Below, piece by piece: positions 1-8,877 of a stretch of DNA of 18,023 bases (its first letter is position 1; each line of letters starts with the position of its first letter). The notes under the pieces were generated by a model. The model searched no databases, was not told the origin of the DNA, and worked only from the letters and a program-made list of their open reading frames with translations. Location: positions 35,768 to 53,790 of the forward strand of contig CAAAJI010000321.1 in assembly GCA_900642245.1 (NCBI GenBank). The letters run 5' to 3'. The DNA comes from Fragilaria radians. Lineage: Eukaryota > Bacillariophyta > Fragilariophyceae > Fragilariales > Fragilariaceae. Both the position numbers and the translations under genes were made by a program.

Positions 1-2
1 CA

Positions 3-119
3 CTGCAGCCATCGGAAAGGCCTATTGTATCAAAGTCTACTACTCCACAACCAACAAATCAATTAAAACGACCACCTACAACACCCGTACCAACTCAAGG
101 GTTAAGGAGGCCTGGATAA
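3..119 (+). CDS. C-terminal end of an upstream gene (partial), Pro/Thr-rich
   Basis: Frame 3 is open from the window edge to a TAA at 117-119, giving 38 residues. The composition is Pro-, Thr- and Lys/Arg-rich (for example TTPQPTNQLKRPPTTP) and it ends in LRRPG, typical of a disordered, basic protein tail. I chose this frame on composition. Frame 2 is also open to about 179 but gives an incoherent Tyr/Cys/Thr mix, and frame 1 stops early. No family can be named. Only the end of the gene would lie in the window, and such a short open stretch could be chance. Confidence 0.4.
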   Translation: MQPSERPIVSKSTTPQPTNQLKRPPTTPVPTQGLRRPG

Positions 120-679
120 AAGGTCATTGTGGTGATTACAGAAGTGGGAGTTGCATTTGTTTATATTTAGAATCTATACAGACCTGAAATGAATGGAGCT
201 TCTTTCTTGTAATCCTGCAGAACATTGGTTGGTGATATGATGTAAAACTCAAAGTACTCAGAATTCATTAAAATAGTACACAAAGAAGAATTAATTACTT
301 TGTTTTCTCAACGTTATAATACAAGTTATGATGATCAAATTGGTATGGAGTTTCTTTTCTTACTGCTTCTTGGAAAATGTCTTTATGGTCATCTTTCTTA
401 GTTCTCCCACAATAGTGATTGCCAACCATCTTTACACACTTTTTTAGGACTCAAGACAATTCTTGTACTCTTAAATGTTTTGACCCCTCATCCTAGTCTT
501 GAATCTCATTCCTTTTCATAAGGAAAAAGTCATGCGTTCCATAAAGGAATTGGATTTTTTCTCCCCGAAACCGTGGCCATCGTGGAAAAGAAACGGTTAA
601 TTTTTGTGACATTCGCCTATCACCAATTACGTTTACTCGCGTTTCCTTATTAGAGATATAAAAAACCATAGGGTATATA
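120..679. other. Intergenic region upstream of the STAND ATPase gene
   Basis: A 560-bp AT-rich stretch with no supportable gene. A small minus-strand frame at 493-687 overlaps the ATPase start and has no coding character. Just ahead of the ATPase ATG there is a TATA-like string, TATAAAAA (657-664), and a CCAAT at 623-627. The TATA-like string lies only about 16 nt before the ATG, which is close for a core promoter, so its role is uncertain. Confidence 0.4.
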
Positions 680-3600
680 ATGGGCATCGAAACAACTCTA
701 AATTTTGACCATGTTGTTCTTGTCGGAAGAGAGCACGAGATCTCTTGTCTTCAAGAGGCATTTCAAAGGGTCAAGGAAGACAACAGACAAGAATCTATCT
801 TTCTACGAGGAGAATCTGGTAGTGGAAAAACGTCGTTATTGAATGAATTGCAAGAAAGTTGTGGTACACCGTTTTTCATACAAGGAAAATTTGATGCCGT
901 TTCAAACCATCCAATGTCTGCCATTCGTGAAGCCCTGTCCAATCTCTGTATTCAAGCGGCAGAATCAGATAACCACAAAAGAATTAGTGATAGGCTTCGC
1001 GAATCATTGGGAAGCAATTGTTCTCTACTTGTGAATGCATTACCTGAGTGCAGGCGCCTTCTGGGGGAGGAAATGTCCACAGAGCATATCAGAGAGGGAA
1101 TACATATTCCATCTACAGATTGTCTTCATCGTTCGTTTCGGTATCTCATAGAAGTTTGCCAAGAAGTTGAGGAAAATGTTGTCATCATGTGTATGGATGA
1201 TTTGCAATGGGCAGATGAGCAAAGTTGGGACCTTGTTGTTCGTTTTCTCCATGACTTTAGGGTGCCAAGATTTTTGTTTGTTGGAACCTATAGAAGTGAT
1301 GATATTTCTTCGGAACGAGAAATCAAGATTCAACATTACTCAAATGGAGGCAAGATTCAGTTAATCAATGTTCATAATTTGGATATGGGTAACGTCAATC
1401 AGCTCATATCATCTCTACTAAGGATGGAAAAGTCAAAAACAGAAGCACTAGCTAAAATTGTATTCTCAAAGAGTGCTGGTAATCCTCACTATACCATAGA
1501 AATCGTGAAGACAATTGAAAAGCAAAAGCTCATTAATTATTCTTTGATACATTTTGGGTGGGAATGGGATACTGAAAGTATAAAATCCAATATAAATGTT
1601 GGGGACAACATTGTGGACAAAATTGTGTCAAGAATGGCAACTCTTCCTGTTCATGTACTCAGAGCTCTAACGTTTGCCTCGTGTTTTGGCCCTAAATTTG
1701 ATACGGCAATATTGGAATCTGTGATTGTCAAGTTATTCTTTCCGAATGATCCAAATTTTATTAACCATGCTTTTCTCATGAATTCATTTGAATACGCGTC
1801 GGAGCAAGGTATAGTTTTTAGACATCCAGGCTCTTCTTTTTACAGATTTGCTCATGATAAGATTCACCAAGCACTTTATTCACTGATTCCACAACTGCGT
1901 AGACCAGATACGCTGCATTTACAAATTGGGCGTATCTTGTTGGAATTACGACAGCAAAATGAAGATATTGGGCTTACTTTTCTTGCTGCAGGTCAATTCA
2001 ATTATTCCTTGCATCTTATCGAATGCCCATTTGAGGCAGCTGAAATTGCCAAACTTTATCTCTTTGCTGCAAAGGAAAGTATTCAGTTATCTGCATATGG
2101 ACCTGCAGCAGAATATTTACGCAATGGCTTATACTCAATCAGAAATGAAAGATGGCTTCATTACGATACACAACTGAAGCTATTAGATTATCAAGCAAAG
2201 GTAGAGCTATGTCTAGGACATTTTCGAAATTGTCGAGCTGCTGCTGAGGAGATAATACAAAATGCTAATTCCTTAGAGGAAATGACTCCTGCCTTTCTAA
2301 CATGTGTGGATTCATATGGTGCTGAGGGTATGATGGACGTGTGCATTCAAGAAGGCTTGGGATTTGTGAAACTAATGGGTGTGAAGCTGCCACAAAAATT
2401 TAACAAAATCACAGTGATACTTGCTTTGGTCAAAGCTAATTTCATGATGAGGAAAGTAAACAAGGGGGCGTTGTGGAACTACCACAAGGCAAGCGATCCA
2501 TTGAAGATTGCTGTCGTTAAAATTATCAATATTCTAGTTACATATTGTTTTCACATGAGAAAGACGGATATGATGGCCACTCTTGTCTTGGTCAATACAA
2601 CTTTGATCCTCTGTCATGGGTTTACAGATGAGGCAGGGTCAATTTTGTCCGCGTTCGGGATGATTTTAGCATGGACAGGAGATTTCTCGAAAGGCTATGC
2701 TATAGGTGAGATAGCATTGGAAATTGTAAAGGATACCAAAGTTGGTATCCCAAGAACTTTCACAAACTATTATGGAGGATTAGATCATCTCAAGAAACCA
2801 CTTCATCAAAGCTTGGAGCCATTATTGCATGCCTATCGAACCGGCTTTGAAGTAGGCGATACGGTTTATGGATTTTATTGTTGCCACTTTTACCTATCTA
2901 TCTTCTATTATGTGGGTTTACCGTTGGATAATTTGTTGAAAGATATGACTGCATTCAGCAAAGAGATGGGATCCTACAATGTCTGTTCAGCCCTTCATTT
3001 CTTAAAGATTTATCATCAATCTGTCATTAATTTGACGTCAAATGTCTCCAATCCTACCGTACTTGATGGCGAAGCCATGAATGAAGGTTCAATGTTACGT
3101 TGCGGGGTGCAACAATGTATCGAGCCACTTTGGTTAGGAAAGTTGATAATGGCTGTATACTTCAATGACTATGAAGTTCTGCTTGATAACTTAAACAAAC
3201 TAGCTTTTGGTCGTCCTCCAGACTTAGATGGATGTATGTTTTATGTCAATATGATGTTATGGACTGAGGGCCTTGGGGCTATCATTGTGGCAAGAAAAAC
3301 TGGTCAGCGAAAATATCGAACGCTTGCATTTAAGCGAGTCCAAAAGTTGGAAGCATGGGTGAAGGGTGGTAATGTAAACTGTTCACATGCCTTGATGCAC
3401 CTGCGAGCAGAGATTGCGGTACTCAAGAGAAAACCTGAATCACAGATAAAAGCATTGTTTGATTCAGCAATATCTGCCTCTCGACGTGCAGGATTCTCAA
3501 ACTTTGTTGCTGTGATAAATGAGAGAGTCGCCTACTATTATTTGGGTTTGAATGATGTTCAATGGGCTTCCACCTACATGAGCACCGCTTTTGAAATGTA

Positions 3601-3826
3601 CCAAAATTGGGGAGCTCTCCGAAAGTGTATGTCGCTTCTCCAGGAGCATCCAAATTTGCTACCATCATCAATAAAAAGTTCCAATTTTCATTCCATGCTC
3701 AGCTCTTCATCAATGGGAACTAGCTGTAAGGGGAGGAAAAGACATAGTGGGAGCGTTGGCAAACTCCATTCAGGAGAGCACTTTGATTGGTTCTCGGAAT
3801 CTACTTCATTTAATTTAGCCGCCTAG
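680..3826 (+). CDS. STAND-class P-loop ATPase with TPR-like helical C-terminal region
   Basis: This 1048-residue protein is probably a cytosolic signalling or scaffold ATPase. LVGREHE (residues 14-20) opens an AAA_16-type module. The Walker A motif is GESGSGKT (44-51), the Walker B region is VVIMCMDDLQWAD (167-179), the sensor-like strand is FVGTYRSDD (200-208), and SAGNPHYTIEIV (265-276) matches the GNP signature of STAND NTPases. YRFAHDKIHQALYSLIP (388-404) matches the segment that follows the ATPase in bacterial multidomain kinases and regulators of the AAA-TPR-GAF-kinase type. Residues from about 450 to 1000 are rich in TPR-like helices (for example AAKESIQLSAYGPAAEYL). The last 50 residues are Ser-rich and basic. 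No kinase, cyclase, GAF or DNA-binding domain is seen, so the effector is missing or acts in trans. There is no signal peptide or membrane segment. ATG 680 is the start that places the motifs at normal distance from the N-terminus. The frame is intact and has no apparent intron. A decayed copy of its 3' end follows directly downstream. Confidence 0.85.
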   Translation: MGIETTLNFDHVVLVGREHEISCLQEAFQRVKEDNRQESIFLRGESGSGKTSLLNELQESCGTPFFIQGKFDAVSNHPMSAIREALSNLCIQAAESDNHKRISDRLRESLGSNCSLLVNALPECRRLLGEEMSTEHIREGIHIPSTDCLHRSFRYLIEVCQEVEENVVIMCMDDLQWADEQSWDLVVRFLHDFRVPRFLFVGTYRSDDISSEREIKIQHYSNGGKIQLINVHNLDMGNVNQLISSLLRMEKSKTEALAKIVFSKSAGNPHYTIEIVKTIEKQKLINYSLIHFGWEWDTESIKSNINVGDNIVDKIVSRMATLPVHVLRALTFASCFGPKFDTAILESVIVKLFFPNDPNFINHAFLMNSFEYASEQGIVFRHPGSSFYRFAHDKIHQALYSLIPQLRRPDTLHLQIGRILLELRQQNEDIGLTFLAAGQFNYSLHLIECPFEAAEIAKLYLFAAKESIQLSAYGPAAEYLRNGLYSIRNERWLHYDTQLKLLDYQAKVELCLGHFRNCRAAAEEIIQNANSLEEMTPAFLTCVDSYGAEGMMDVCIQEGLGFVKLMGVKLPQKFNKITVILALVKANFMMRKVNKGALWNYHKASDPLKIAVVKIINILVTYCFHMRKTDMMATLVLVNTTLILCHGFTDEAGSILSAFGMILAWTGDFSKGYAIGEIALEIVKDTKVGIPRTFTNYYGGLDHLKKPLHQSLEPLLHAYRTGFEVGDTVYGFYCCHFYLSIFYYVGLPLDNLLKDMTAFSKEMGSYNVCSALHFLKIYHQSVINLTSNVSNPTVLDGEAMNEGSMLRCGVQQCIEPLWLGKLIMAVYFNDYEVLLDNLNKLAFGRPPDLDGCMFYVNMMLWTEGLGAIIVARKTGQRKYRTLAFKRVQKLEAWVKGGNVNCSHALMHLRAEIAVLKRKPESQIKALFDSAISASRRAGFSNFVAVINERVAYYYLGLNDVQWASTYMSTAFEMYQNWGALRKCMSLLQEHPNLLPSSIKSSNFHSMLSSSSMGTSCKGRKRHSGSVGKLHSGEHFDWFSESTSFNLAA

Positions 3827-3837
3827 GCCCAAACTAA

Positions 3838-4003
3838 ATGAAAGCCAGGATTGCGATTGGGGAGAGACAGTACGCCGCTGTTTCTGGAGCATCCAAATTT
3901 GTTGTACTCCTCTATGGCATAAAATATATGCTAATTGTGCCGTCAGAGGGAAATTCTGTAGAGTGAAAGGCATATTGGGAGCCTTGGCATGCTTCATACA
4001 GGT
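3838..4003 (+). pseudogene. Decayed paralogue of the STAND ATPase 3' end, left part
   Basis: Starting about 12 bp after the ATPase stop, the sequence again resembles the last 70 codons of that gene. Shared landmarks, in order, are ATTGGGGAG (compare 3606-3614), GGAGCATCCAAATTTG (compare about 3642-3657), and GGGAGCCTTGGCATGCTTCATACAGG against GGGAGCGTTGGCAAACTCCATTCAGG near 3750-3775. The copy has small deletions and a stop (TAA in ATGGCATAAAAT), so it cannot encode the tail in one frame. It is interrupted at 4003/4004 by the copia element and resumes at 10081. The best reading is the 3' remnant of a tandem paralogue, diverged well before the insertion. Confidence 0.75.
3999..4003 (+). repeat. 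Target site duplication CAGGT (left copy)
   Basis: The CAGGT before the left LTR is repeated at 10081-10085 directly after the right LTR. Five bp is the usual target duplication length for copia elements. Removing 4004-10085 rejoins the host sequence as CATACAGGTGAGCGATTTG, which continues the alignment to the ATPase gene tail (CATTCAGGAGAGCACTTTG). This fixes the element boundaries independently of any assumed TG...CA ends. Confidence 0.85.
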
Positions 4004-4327
4004 AGCGATGATATGACTTGAATGTGTTAGCAAAGATGTAGCTGCTTGAAGCTGCTCTTTTGCTATTTTTATTAGTTCGTTCTCTTTTGCTATTTTTATT
4101 AGTTCGTTCCCTTTTGCTATTTCTATTAGTTTGTTTGGTGTAAACGAAGTGAAAGTACAACCACAATAAAATATCAAGAAATGAAAAATAGTCTTAGAAA
4201 ATTAAGCCTTCATTTCCAGCCCAGTAAACGACAAATAACAAATAAAACAAATAATCTGAGAACAGATGTAACAACAAAATAATTAGGTGGAGTATACCAC
4301 ACAATAACACAACGGACTATTTCAACT
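4004..4327 (-). repeat. 3' LTR of the copia element (left LTR, 324 bp)
   Basis: It aligns along its whole length with 9801-10080. On the plus strand it begins AGCGATGATATGAC and ends GGACTATTTCAACT, so in element orientation it runs AGTTGAAA...GCT. It is longer than its partner because a 27-bp unit is present three times (4057-4137) rather than once. It has also lost 11 of the 15 CpG sites counted in the other LTR, mostly as CG to CA on the plus strand. A 120-codon minus-strand open frame over it is only a by-product of the repeat. Confidence 0.9.
4057..4137. repeat. 27-bp tandem triplication inside the 3' LTR
   Basis: Three consecutive units start at 4057, 4084 and 4111, each beginning CTTTTGCTATTT and continuing TATTAGTT[C/T]GTT. 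The other LTR has a single unit at about 9854-9880. The first two units are more similar to each other than to the third. Since LTRs are identical at insertion, the expansion, or loss of units from the other LTR, happened afterwards. Confidence 0.85.
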
Positions 4328-4336
4328 CTCCCTCTC
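4328..4336 (-). other. Polypurine tract next to the 3' LTR
   Basis: On the element strand the nine bases directly upstream of the 3' LTR are GAGAGGGAG, all purine. This is the expected plus-strand primer position in LTR retrotransposons. It abuts the LTR start (AGTTGAAA) without a gap, which supports the boundary given by the target duplication. Confidence 0.75.
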
Positions 4337-4368
4337 AACTGCCAATCTGGTAGTGTTAAATCAACTTA

Positions 4369-5139
4369 TTACCATCCCATCAAAATCTTTCTTGAGGTGC
4401 AAAACTTAATTGATGGAAGTCCTTTTGTAAATTGATCAGCCAGTTGGTCGGTTGATGACACTCTTTCAATCACTATATTGTGATCAAGAACTTTGCTCCT
4501 AAACCAGTGGTAAGGTAAAGCCATATGCTTAGTTTGTGGTGTGATTTGTGGAAGTCTTGCCAATGACATGCAAGCAGTGTTGTCTTCATAAACAATTGAA
4601 GAAGGCAATAGGTCAATATTGTCTTTTGCATTGGAGTTAATAGTAACATGCTTTGTGTTGTTTCCAAGGATTACTTCAAGTAGAGATTTTACCATCTCTC
4701 TTATAGGAAAAAGATCTCTCATTGCCTGAGATAATGCAATGTATTCAGATTCCATGGTACTTAAAGCAATTTGACTTTGAAGATTTGAAACCCAGATTAA
4801 TGGGCAGTTCTTATATAGGATCACATACCCTGTTCTAGATTTGACTGATATTGGCAAATCATGAGATTCACTTGCATAAGTCCCTGCAAAGTCTGCATCG
4901 ACATAACAGTTGAAGCTGTGGCTGCTTGTTGGTTCAAGAATTAGTCCTTTATGTTTGGTTCCAAATAGATATTGTAAAATTCTTTTTACACCAATTCCAT
5001 GGTTATGTTTGGGATTATGTGCAAATCGTGCAACTTGGTGTACTGCAAATGCAATATCTGGACGAGTGTTTCCAGCCAAGTACAACAACATCCCAACAAT
5101 GGAAGAATAATTCCAGGAATCTTGAAATGGTTTCCATCT
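4369..5139 (-). pseudogene. Copia RNase H domain (end of pol)
   Basis: This is the last part of the polyprotein and ends at a genuine TAA (4369-4371) about 33 bp before the polypurine tract. Visible in order are the connection segment (SIVGMLLYLAGNTRPDIAFAV), then VDADFAG, SRTGYVI, ALSTMESEYIALS and YEDNTAC, which carry the acidic RNase H residues D, E and D. Near the end is the conserved copia motif DQLADQFTKGLP. RNase H would remove the RNA template during reverse transcription. The block is open throughout but is out of frame with the RT, the shift lying near 5131-5140 within the sense-strand GATGGAAACC. Confidence 0.88.
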
Positions 5140-6121
5140 GGGTCTGATCCTAGGGGTATCTGTGTTGCTGGAGTTTCTGCTGAGTTGCAATTATTCATAC
5201 CAGTTATGTCTAACACTTTTGTGATAAGACCAGATTGTGTCAATTCAAATGTATCTTTCAACTTTTTAATTGAAATTCCAAGAAACGATCCAACTTCCCC
5301 TTCATTTCTAAGCTGAAATGAGTGCATACCATTATCCATAATTTGCAACTGTTTGATTTCTAGTGTAATAGTATTATTATCAGCTCCAGCAAATATAGTA
5401 TCATCAACATAAACAATGCACAGCTTCTTGTTCTTGTAAAAGAGGCATGGATCAATGTCATGTTGTTTCCATTGTCGCTGTTCCAATCCAGCCTTGAGTT
5501 TTTCAAAAAATGTGCGTGGAGCTTGTTTCAATCCATAGAGACTCTTTTTAAGCTTTAAACAACAATTATCTTTAGACTTAGGTCCAAAAAATTTGGATAT
5601 TCAATATATACTTCTTCTTCCAACTCTGCCTGGGTAAAGGCATTTGTGTAATCCACTTGCTGGCTGCACCATTTTCCAGTTAAGATTGTTGTCAATAGAA
5701 ATCGAATAGTTGACCATTGAACAACAGGTGCATATGTGTTGAAGTAGTCAACTCCCTCTTCTTGCAGATCTCCACGGGCACAGAATTGTGCTTTGTATCG
5801 TAGTGGTGTTCCATCAGGTAAACATTTCAGCTTGAAAACCCAGGTTCCTTTCAACACTTTATACTGAGGTAATCTTGGAACTGAAATCCATGTGTTCTGG
5901 GATTCAAGAGTGAAGATTTCCTCTTTCATGGCTTTGAAATAGTGTTCTGCATCTGATCCATTTAATGCTTGATGAAGTGTTGGGTTATCTGCAACTTTAT
6001 CTTTTGTCTCAACATGCAGAAATTGGATGTCATCATGAGGCAGGTAAAATTCATTTTCAAATGGTGCATGATATAACAAATGATCCTGAAACTTTGTTGT
6101 TGTGCCTTTGGAGTCTTGCAA
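5140..6121 (-). pseudogene. Copia reverse transcriptase domain (frameshifted)
   Basis: The N-terminal part (5555-6121) shows NTWISVPRLP, the linker KGTWVFKLKCLPDGTPLRYKA, and motif A with its aspartate (QQVDYTNAFTQAELEEEVYIE). The C-terminal part shows SLYGLKQAPRTFFEKLK and the catalytic YVDD (about 5400-5411, context CIVYVDDTIFAG), then ETPATQIPLGSD. The two parts are in different frames. The shift falls at or near the six-base homopolymer 5588-5594 (TTTTTT on the coding strand), so either a real mutation or a sequencing indel is possible. The catalytic aspartates are intact, but the break would truncate the enzyme before YVDD. Confidence 0.9.
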
Positions 6122-6514
6122 CGATCTCCTAAGAGTTTCATTTGGCTTTTCCTGTTGTTGATTGATTATCCTTTGTGAACGGCGAAGATTTCAAGGGATA
6201 ACTTCATCATGACTTCCAGGAACAATTTCATCATGTACCACAACATCATGTTGCTGTATGACATCATTATGTGCTTGAATAGGAATATTTTCATCATCCG
6301 GTATAGAAATGTCATGGTGTATGGCACCATCAGGCTGAGTTTCTGGTGAAGGGTCTTGAAGAATGAGAGTAGGCGATTGCTGACTCTGGTGCTGCTTCTG
6401 CAGATGAGTGATAGCAGAAGAAGGTATTGTAGGCATTTGCTTGAGAAATGAGCCTCAAATCATTTGATTTTGAATCTGGTCTTGTTGCTTTTTCTCCCTC
6501 TCTTCAGGTGTAAG
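6122..6514 (-). pseudogene. Integrase-RT linker region of pol with in-frame stops
   Basis: This stretch has the same frame as the integrase C-terminal part and the RT N-terminal part. It encodes a Gln/Pro/His/Asp-rich, low-complexity segment (for example QKQHQSQQSPTLILQDP), as is usual for the poorly conserved hinge between integrase and RT in copia polyproteins. TGA stops at 6455-6457 and 6191-6193 interrupt it, with another TGA at 6515-6517 at its upstream edge. In the last case the surrounding residues (SDD stop LTPEE) read on naturally through the stop. Confidence 0.7.
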
Positions 6515-7548
6515 TCAATCATCAGACAGAAACAAGGAGGCAGGGGCTTCATGATGAATGTAAATCATGTCATCAAAAGAAAGAGATTTCCAGAAAGGTG
6601 GAGGATCTTCTGTAGAAGCCAAAGAAGGAACAGTGGAAAAAATATCAACAATAACAACATGGAATTCCGGAGTGATACTTCCTGTAACAAGGTTCAAGAT
6701 GAGAGGAACTTCACTGGAATGGATGGTGCTAAAGCCAAGAAAAATGCCACAACAAGAACGCGGTTGCCAGCGAGGTAGTTTGTTGCCAGACTGTAGCTGG
6801 GGATCAAGAACATATGCAGGGGCCCCCCAAACATGAAGGTTACGTAGGTGATGCCTTGGAACAGTACTTCCTTGAAGCAGATCAACAGGACACAATTGCC
6901 TTGAGTTTGGAAGGTGATTGTACAGATAAGAGCTATACTTGACAGCCATGGGCAACAAAGTTGAATTTATCCCATCTTTCCAATGGATAACAGCATGTAA
7001 TATCATTGCCCGAGCCATATTGGACACTGTTTGGATTTTGCACATTCTGCAATGCCATTTTTGTGATGAGCATTAGCCCCACAATACTGAATTTTCTGAT
7101 GATGCTCTCTAATGTGCTGAACAAACTTATTTGCTTTAAAAGCACCGCTATCAGTAAGATAGCTCTCAACAATTATCCCATAATTTAAAAAATGCTGTTC
7201 AAAATTTTGCTTTGCTCTCAAAGTTTCAATGGCAGAAAATCCAACTTGTATTTCAATAAATAGATAGACAGAAGGGTGATCAACAAAGATGCAACTTCCT
7301 TTAAACATTTCAGAAGAGGTTTTACCAAAAGAATCGATTCTGCTCTCAAAGTGATCAACAGAAACTTGACAACCCGGACGCAAGTGATCAGCTTTTAAGA
7401 TACCAGCACATGAATTGGTAGTGTGTTTGGTAGAGATGGAGCGCCGATGAGCTTTAGCATACTCACAAATGGAGCATTTATGGAGATATGTATCACATTT
7501 GGATGCATGATGAAACATTTGTTGAGTAAATGGTGGATATCGCAGAAT
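6515..7548 (-). pseudogene. Copia integrase domain (frameshifted)
   Basis: Integrase would insert the cDNA into the host genome. The zinc-binding HHCC begins upstream (WHTRFGH) and ends here with CDTYLHKCSICEYAKAHRR. The core DDE residues are present: D in VSVDHFES (about 7354-7356), D in YLTDSGAF (about 7150-7152) and E in NGIAE (7045-7047), in the context GANAHHKNGIAE. The Arg that normally follows this Glu is Cys (TGT), as a CGT to TGT change would give. A frameshift about 10-20 bp later moves the rest (IQTVSNMARAMILHA, HVWGAPAYVLDP, GIFLGFS) to another frame. The latter motifs are the usual copia integrase C-terminal signatures. Confidence 0.9.
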
Positions 7549-8844
7549 TCATTGCACAGCTTGTAGATTCAGGTGGCCAAAACGAGTATGCCAATGCAAT
7601 AATGTTTTCTGTCCACCAGTCAGATTCTGATTGATTTTGTCATGAATAGACAAATTTACATTGCAGGTAAGGTAGTCAGTGCTATTGAAGGCAGATGCAA
7701 TAGGCAAAGAGTTGGCTTTTGAATAAGGAATGTGAAGGCTGCCAATATTATTGATGGTGATAGTTAACCCTTTATCATTTCCTGTAAACAAGCCAGTAAC
7801 TCCATTCTCTTTATCAAAAAGGCGCTGAAGGCTCAACAAACAAGATGTAGCCTTGGGTACATAGTATGCCTGCGTTTGCAAAGTAAGCTGCTTGCCGTCT
7901 TGCTGTTGGAATGTCCAGTAAACTTTTCCATATCCCTCAACTGAGATGCCATTTGCCATTCCTCCAAGTGTCATCTTTGAAGTTGGTTGAAAGTAAATCA
8001 AATCAGCTTTTGAAGGAGTGATTGCAAGGGTTACTCCTGTGTCAAAAATGATGGGAAAGAATTGGTTTGGATCATTGAACATTGCAGGGCAATACATGCA
8101 AACAGACTCCAGTATGATTGGATTCTCACATAATTGTATGTGAATGTCAGGTTCAGAATGTTGAGCAGAGCTGTCTTTTTCAACTTTCCCTGAAGAATAG
8201 GAAACATCATCAACAATTTCACAACACCATACTCCTGTGAAAGTCATGGAATGCAGGTCATCCTGAGATTGATATGTGGGTTCTGTCACAGAATATTCAG
8301 GCAAACTGGCATGTGTTGTGTTATGTTCTTGAATGCTAGCTAAATTGCCTTGGGAGGCATGATTATGATTTTTCAATTTTTTCCACTTTTGATCTGAATG
8401 AGTTAGCTTTTGGTATGAGTCTTGATGCTCAGAATCATAGTGTGATAACTGATAGATTCCTTGTTTTCCTGTGAAGCGACATCTGCATTTAGTACAGAAC
8501 CTCCATTGTCTTCCATCCATATCCTTCCTGGGTTTTGACAGGTCTTTGGGTTCAATATACCTCCAAGGTGCTAACTCTTTCAATGTTGAGTTATTTCTTC
8601 CTTTTCCTTTTGGATTGATTTGCTGCTTTTTGGGTTGATGCTGCACTGATGGTCTTTGATTCATTGTATCTCTCTCTTGAAGAGGAACTCTATGATGCTG
8701 ACTAATCTGATTTGCCATCAAATTGCTTTGAGGAAGTTTATGGCTGAGTGCAGGCCATTCATGATCTGACACTAAGGTACCATATACATCTTGGATAGTT
8801 CCAATTAATCCAATGGGTCTGAGCTTTGAGTATTGTGGATCCAT
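7549..8844 (-). pseudogene. Copia Gag C-terminal zinc-finger region, aspartic protease and pre-integrase
   Basis: There are 431 open codons ending at a TGA (7549-7551). Residues about 114-140 contain a Cys/His cluster, WRFCTKC...LSHYDSEH, which fits a CxxC...HxxxxH finger of the Gag nucleocapsid part. The protease active site is FDTGVT (D at 8041-8043) with the usual preceding hydrophobic residues; DTG is a standard aspartic protease triad. The end is the GAG-pre-integrase signature LLHWHTRFGHLNLQAVQ, which starts the integrase zinc site. The stop lies directly after this motif, and the same frame continues with the rest of the zinc site, so it is a mutation and not a natural end. The codon named as start is only the first ATG after the previous stop. 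Confidence 0.85.
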
Positions 8845-8877
8845 GGTTATTGACTTTGGATCAAGGAGTTTATATTG

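Noticed and set aside
2..179. Frame 2 open from the window edge to about 179
   Set aside because: It is longer than the frame-3 tail but gives a low-likelihood Tyr/Cys/Thr-rich product. Frame 3 has the composition of a real protein tail. The choice remains uncertain.
3815..4177. Minus-strand frame with repeated KNELIKIAK-like units
   Set aside because: The apparent peptide repeat is the 27-bp LTR tandem repeat, whose length is divisible by three. It crosses the LTR boundary into the pseudogene and has no coding logic.
4009..4324. LTR limits set by TG...CA ends
   Set aside because: With these limits the flanking 5-mers (AGCGA and ACTCA) do not match, and the polypurine tract and primer site would not abut the LTR. 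The AGC...ACT limits satisfy all three.
5555..6121. Independent gene starting at 6121
   Set aside because: The codon there is TTG and the frame continues upstream into the linker and integrase. It is a piece of the copia polyprotein.
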